Below the pieces are notes generated by a model. It made no database searches. It was not told where the DNA came from and saw nothing but the letters and a program-made list of their open reading frames with translations. Positions 59,603 through 64,000 of a stretch of DNA of 64,000 bases are shown piece by piece. The stretch lies in the NCBI GenBank assembly GCA_963702445.1, contig CAVPCZ010000005.1:1-64000 (forward strand), read 5' to 3'. Position 1 is the stretch's first letter. Each line of letters begins with the position of its first letter. Made by a program: the position numbers and the translations under genes. This stretch comes from CAVPCZ01 sp963702445 (GTDB taxonomy: Bacteria; Bacteroidota; Ignavibacteria; UBA10030; UBA6906).

Positions 59603-60471
59603 GCCAGCTCGGAGCCTGAGGTCACGTGGAGCGAATCCCCTGCGAAAGACTTGGCAGAGCTGGGCCCCCAAATCAGCGCAGATGGGTCAGGATCACATCC
59701 CAGCACCACATCGCAGCGTCTCGGGAGCCAGGCTCGGTCAAGGGCCACATCGCCGGCCGCCTCGAACTGACGACTCTTCCAGTCCGGGTCCGTTGCCAAC
59801 GAAGCGATGACGCCTCGCCCCACCGGGAACTGTTCGTCGAACTGTTCCTGGCGGAGCCCAAGCTCCACTGGGCGAACAGCAGCCCATGCCTCGCCTCGGC
59901 CGCCCAGGATTTCCGACTGTGTCATAACTGCAACGTCGCGACCGTCACCCCGGCAGACGAATTCGTTTAAAGTCGATCTCGCCGACAAAGTCGGCTCGGA
60001 CCTTATCCACATCGCCAGCGGCTGCCTCTGCGCGATAGTCCGGCGACAGTCTGCGCGACGGGCTGCACGTCGCCCATGGGCTCGCGGTGCTCGCACGGTA
60101 GGCTGCAGTGACGCCGTCGGGGGAGCAAGCAAAGCCTGTGGCGTGGCAGCTCTTCAATGGGGACGGCTTCCGCGGAGACCGCTGCGCTCTGATGCTCCAG
60201 TGACCAGGGCGGGGTCCAAGGACACCCAGTTTGTCTGGCAATACCCGGCACTCTCGATGCCGCGGAAACAATGGCACTCGTCGATCGACACCGCCTTGCA
60301 GGCCGGGCAGCCCGGCTGGCGCATAGACGTGCGATGCCGTGCTACGCGAGTCCGTGGCAACCCCCGGACAACAAGCACGCGACGATCACCGACCACATGG
60401 CGGGCGTTTGTCGCTTCGTCGCTGTTCCTGTGACTGCCACGGTCGATTTCCAGGTTCGTGGAGGTGTTCAT
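59599..60471 (-). CDS. Uncharacterised Cys-containing protein next to polysaccharide export (frameshifted)
   Basis: ATG 60471 starts MNTSTNLEIDRGSHRNS. The protein passes through PGCPACKAVSIDECHCFRG at about 60270, a Cys-rich stretch, and several frame changes (near 60170, 60060 and 59960). The C-terminal part reads RDVAVMTQSEILGGRGEAW to VTSGSELA and TAA at 59599-59601. Short Cys-rich exported proteins beside an export gene are common in Planctomycetota, but I recognise no family here. It starts 10 bases after the export gene stop. Confidence 0.4.
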
Positions 60472-60480
60472 AAAACGGAG

Positions 60481-61538
60481 TTAGGATGGAAAGGTCGTTA
60501 CGCAGACCTGGCCGGACAGAGCGATGCGTGCCCGTTCCTAGAATCGTGAAGGTGAACAGACGCTCGAACGGCCGCGCAAGCTTCATGATGGCGCCATCCA
60601 GAGCCACCAGCCGGTCTTGGGCGACGGACAGACGATCCCCTGGCATCAGCTGATAATTCGTTTCGACCTCCGCACGCTGAGTGATCGCCAGCCAATCGAT
60701 GGGCAAGATCTGACTTGCTGCGCAGTCGCGATCCGGCCGAGCAATCCACATGCGGGTTGAGGACTCGTAGCACAGGCCGTTCACTTGGCTCAACGCGTCC
60801 ATCACCGTCTCATTGCCGGTGCAAGGGAAGCGTGCCAGCTGGTCGCCCATGCCGCCCCCCAGCATCACGAGGAATAGACTTTGCTGTTGTAGGCATAGAC
60901 GGAAGCGGCCACTTCCGGATGGTCGAGACGCGGCAAGGTGGTCCGCCACCGTGAGACGAATCTCATCCAGCGTCTGACCCACGACCGACACGCTGCCGTA
61001 TGGTCCTAACGAAATCGTGCCATCCGCCAACACCAGGAACTCACCCGTCAAACGCTGCCGATCCGCCACGCTCCGCAACGACATCGCAACGCCAGGATCA
61101 CGCAGCTGCTTCTGTAAATGGTCGGCAATCTTGTCCGCGCGTCGCGCACGGTCAGTCCGCGAATCTCGATCGCGCCGTACGAATACCCCAGCTCGACCAC
61201 ACCCCCAGTCCCGATCAGGAACTCGCCCGCGATGGGCTCTTCCGGGAACGTGCCGGTCACTGTGAGCACGACGGTGTCACCGGCCTGCAAGATGTGCGAA
61301 GACTGGGAAACCTGTTGCACCACATCAATCGTCAACACGTCGGGCAGCTCGACCCGGTACATCGCAGCGTGGCCTTGTCCAGTTCGCGCGGAATCCACGC
61401 GTTGCCCGCAACATCCGAAAGCCCGGCCCGGGTGGCCTTGCCGGCGGCGTTTGAAAGACCTGGCAGCCGCCGCTCGTCACCGCGAATAATGCGAGCGCAA
61501 CAAAATCCGGCGCGGAGGATTACGGTTGGTGCATTCAC
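60481..61538 (-). CDS. Polysaccharide biosynthesis/export protein, planctomycete type (frameshifted)
   Basis: ATG 61538. A signal-like N-terminus (TVILRAGFCCARII) is followed by AWIPRELDKATL and PPDVLTIDVVQQVSQ-like export domain sequence, then EEPIAGEFLIGTGGVVELG, GPYGSVSVVGQTLDEIRL, RFPCTGNETVMDALSQVNGL, ARPDRDCAASQILPIDW, NYQLMPGDRLSVAQDRLVAL and ERLFTFTILGTGT. This order (two Poly_export/SLBB blocks with ILPIDW and NYQLMPGDR) is the one I know from Planctomycetota. It is a Wza-like periplasmic export component. Frame changes near 61390, 61090 and 60525; TAA at 60481-60483. Confidence 0.75.
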
Positions 61539-61849
61539 GATGTCTTCACGTCAGATCCGTGTTCGAGTACTTGGGCAGCGACCCCCCAAGGAGTGGGATT
61601 ACCGGCTATCACAACCGTTATCGGCTGTTTAACCGGAATATCTTGCGTAAACCGCCAAGAACTCCGGTGATACTCCGGCCCGGCTGAACGGGCCCACCGA
61701 CTTTCACCGTGTATTCTTGTTCAGCGGAATGCGCCGGGGACAGTGCGTGGCTGCGGCGAGGGTCGTGCCCAAGGAGGCATGATCGTCGAAGAAATGGGTT
61801 CGGAAACGGGCGATCGACGTGGCAAAGCGCAGACCGGTAGCGCAAGTGC
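61539..61849. other. Intergenic stretch between export gene and transposase
   Basis: About 310 bases with no supported gene. It may include one end of the insertion sequence, but no clear terminal inverted repeat was found by eye. Confidence 0.3.
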
Positions 61850-63080
61850 TCGCCGACCATAGCGCTCACCGGCGCGGCGAACGCGGATCAGCGGCAGATG
61901 ACGACGGCCGTCGAGGCAGTCGATTTCGAAGATGATCGGGTCCCCAGGATCACCTTCCAGACCCACCGCTGCGCGCGCACGGGTGAACCGCGTGGCCATC
62001 GTGTGCGTGGCTCGAAACGCGGCTGTTCGTTGGCGGCCGGGCGCGGTAGTGCACCTCGTTCGGCGTCTTGCCGTCCAAGGTCTCGTGCGGGCGGTGCTCG
62101 TTGTACCAGTCGATGATGAGCTCCAGTTCGCACTCGAAGGCCGTCTGATCTTCGGGGATCGTCGTGAGACGCAGCAACTCTTTCAGCGTTCTGTGAAATC
62201 GCTCCACGACGGCAATACTACCATGCTGGCCGACGGCCCCAAAACGCGGCAGGATGTCTTGCGCCTGACACCAGACGTGCTCGAAGTGCTCGCATTTGAA
62301 CTCAGTGCCTTGATCGACAATCAAGTGTTTGGGGCAATCTGTTCTGCGGATATGATGCGATCCAACACCGCCGTGACCTCGGCGGAGGTGGGCCGGCTCC
62401 GGAAACGCCGCATCCGACGGAACGCCGCGAGAAATGATCGATCACATTGAGCACCCACCAGCAAACGGGCCAGCGTTGGGAGATCGCCGTGGGAATCCAA
62501 GGTGTCCAGAAGCCGCCCGAAATTGGCAACGCGGTCAAATCGGCGTTCCAGGTGTGGCCGGGATATTTCGATACGATGCGAACCTGCTTCTCCCCATTCT
62601 CGTGGGTCGGATGCGGGGGCTCGACAGGCCGTTCCTTCAAGATCCGTTCGACGGTCGACTTGCCGATGTGCATGCCGGCCCGGGCCAGCTTCTCGGCGAT
62701 CTTCAGCTTGCCGAGCGTCGGGCAGAAGAGTTTGATCTGCTGAACGGCGTAACGCACGACATCCGGAAACCGATTGACCGGTGTTGAGGTTTGCACGAGT
62801 GCGTCATCGTCGACTCGGCGCAGCCAGTCTCGGATCGTGTCGTCGGAGACCAGGAAGTGACGACTCGTTTCCGATTGGTTCCAACCACGATGGCGCGCAA
62901 TTGCAGGATCGCCATGCGTTCCAGGCCGGTGTACTGCGGTCGCCGGCTGGGAAGTACACGCCGCATGCGCGCACTGATGATACGCAACTCTTCCCGCAGC
63001 ATCGCCACTTCGGATTCGAGTTGGTGGATTCTGGCGTCTGGCGCATCACCGTTCTTGATCAGCGATTCGCGGGTGCGTGA
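61850..63080 (-). mobile_element. DDE (rve-type integrase core) transposase, inactivated by frameshifts
   Basis: The reading continues from about 63080 to about 61850 with frame changes near 63060, 62885, 62790, 62390 and 61990. N-terminal coiled coil (HQLESEVAMLREELRI), helix-turn-helix GWNQSETSRHFLVSDDTIRDWL, HTH linker STVERILKERP, then the catalytic core: WNADLTALP (D), VDQGTEFK (D), and HGSIAVVERFHRTLKELL (E), and a C-terminal CLDGRRHLPLIRVRRA. The DDE triad can be traced. It resembles the IS3/IS481-like transposases frequent in planctomycetes. No terminal repeats or target duplication could be defined. Confidence 0.8.
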
Positions 63081-63315
63081 GCATCGCGATCCGCACGATG
63101 CCGATCACATGGAGTACTGCCTGCGGACGAGCGCGTGCCAGTTCCTGGGAAGGCCAAGGACTCGGCCTCTTCTTCAAGGATTTCGTCAGGCATGGGGATA
63201 CCCAGAAATCCCCTACCATACCAGAGTCTCCCAGGCAGCGTACTACGCGACGGACGCTATTGAGGCGGTGAAGCAGCTTCCTCAAGCCCAGAACTTGAGT
63301 GTGTGATTCGAGTGT

Positions 63316-63682
63316 TCAGGATGGTAGCGGGACTACCCGAATGCTTCCCTCCTGGGCCACCGTGAAGTGTCCCTGCCACTCGATATCCTGCGTCAGAACG
63401 GTAAGGAGGAACTTGGTGAGGAATTCGGGAGAGCGAAGGCGGGGGCGCAGCAAGATCACACCGCAAGCTTGCGCCGACTCCTTTACGAAACGCCAATTCT
63501 CCAAAGTCCTTGTCGAACGTGACAACGACTCGGCTGCCTGTCTTTGCCATCGCAAGTACGGATTCGTCATCCGAGCCGGGTGATGTGTCTCTCACCCAGG
63601 TCAAATCGATTCCAGCTTGCTGAGCCGCATGCACGGCAGCGCTGGGTACGTTTTCGTTCGCCAAAACTTCGCCATCATTCAT
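63316..63682 (-). CDS. DUF5615 PIN-like toxin (one frameshift)
   Basis: About 121 aa, ATG 63682, which overlaps the DUF433 stop as ATGA. VLANENVPSAAVHAAQQAGI matches the LADENVP start of the family; VVVTFDKDFGELAFRKG carries the DKDFG acidic motif of PIN-like nucleases. A frame change near 63480 joins to GVILLRPRLRSPEFLTKFLL. It should be an RNase-type toxin that is neutralised by the DUF433 partner. The frameshift may be real inactivation or an error. Confidence 0.8.
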
Positions 63683-63909
63683 ACCGAGAGCGGGTAGACT
63701 CGATGCTGTTTCATCGCTTCACTGGTATAGCGGAGCGCCGCTTGGATGTCTTCGGCCGCAAGTTGCGGATAATTCGCCAGGATTTGCTCAGGAGTCCATC
63801 CCTCCGCCAGAAGGTCGAGAATGAACTCCACGGCAATACGCGTGCCCTTGATCACTGGTTTCCCCTCCAAGACGGCTGGGTCAATCAGGATTCGATCTTG
63901 CCACTGCAT
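63679..63909 (-). CDS. DUF433 antitoxin
   Basis: 76 aa, ATG 63909 with GGAGA 7 bases upstream. RILIDPAVLEGKPVIKGTRI, then LAEGWTPEQILANYPQLAAED, is the textbook DUF433 sequence, a small helix-turn-helix-like antitoxin. It comes first in the pair and overlaps the toxin gene, the usual order. The last 91 bases of the window (63910-64000) show nothing. Confidence 0.93.
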   Translation of the reverse strand: MQWQDRILIDPAVLEGKPVIKGTRIAVEFILDLLAEGWTPEQILANYPQLAAEDIQAALRYTSEAMKQHRVYPLSV

Positions 63910-64000
63910 GTACCGTCTCCGATCAAAGCGAGTATTCTGCAGGTGTCTCAGAGAAGAGCATTGTTTCGATGTGCAGTTCCGCCGACACCACCTCTTGGAT

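Noticed and set aside
1..64000. tRNA, rRNA or known riboswitches
   Set aside because: Intergenic gaps were read for tRNA-like cloverleaf and riboswitch core sequences; none was found by eye. A covariance search was not possible.

Overview
The window looks like a metagenomic contig from a GC-rich Gram-negative bacterium of the FCB group (Ignavibacteria, Kryptonia or a similar Bacteroidota/Chlorobiota lineage). The main reasons are three proteins with a type IX secretion (T9SS) C-terminal sorting domain built on QNYPNPFNPST-like motifs, a TonB-dependent receptor with a carboxypeptidase-like N-terminal domain, and a two-component-type beta-propeller sensor. No rRNA, tRNA or CRISPR array was seen. 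Many genes are split by single-base frameshifts, including a core glycolytic enzyme, so most breaks are probably sequencing errors and not real decay. Frameshifted genes are given as one reconstructed span.

Layout. 0-4.8 kb: a very large secreted protein (matrixin-like protease, VWA domain, GQPG repeats, T9SS tail). 4.8-10.5 kb: a partner-switching signalling module (periplasmic propeller sensor fused to a PP2C phosphatase, RsbW-like kinase, STAS protein, GAF-PP2C phosphatase). 10.5-12.8 kb, minus strand: a PhyH dioxygenase, YjbQ and a secreted metallophosphoesterase. 13-33 kb, plus strand: a PafA-like phosphatase followed by a carbohydrate-uptake and degradation locus (ABC permease pair, binding protein, GH106-like, GH4, heparinase-like lyase, alpha/alpha-barrel glycosidase, FAD-dependent oxidoreductase). 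This locus is interrupted at 23.4-24.7 kb by what looks like integron gene cassettes with one near-perfect attC site.

33.3-41.1 kb, minus strand: a UROD/MtaA-like methyltransferase, a sodium/solute symporter with small overlapping ORFs, a coiled-coil exported protein, an MtaB-like methanol:corrinoid methyltransferase, QueD, QueE and an MFS exporter. 41.5-50.4 kb: a secreted S15 peptidase, KDG kinase, an FKBP isomerase, a T9SS protein, a TonB receptor with partner lipoprotein, and an outer-membrane protein. 50.6-59.5 kb: BipA, a GH26 mannanase, SerA, an acyl-ACP desaturase, a RhlE-type helicase, a second UROD-family protein and phosphoglycerate mutase.

59.5-64 kb has a different character: a planctomycete-type polysaccharide export protein, a broken DDE transposase and a DUF433/DUF5615 toxin-antitoxin pair. 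It is either transferred DNA or a chimeric join. Together the native genes describe a polysaccharide-degrading heterotroph that takes up oligosaccharides by ABC and TonB systems, handles uronates (KDG kinase, lyase-like and GH4 enzymes), secretes enzymes by T9SS, and may use methyl groups through cobalamin-dependent methyltransferases.
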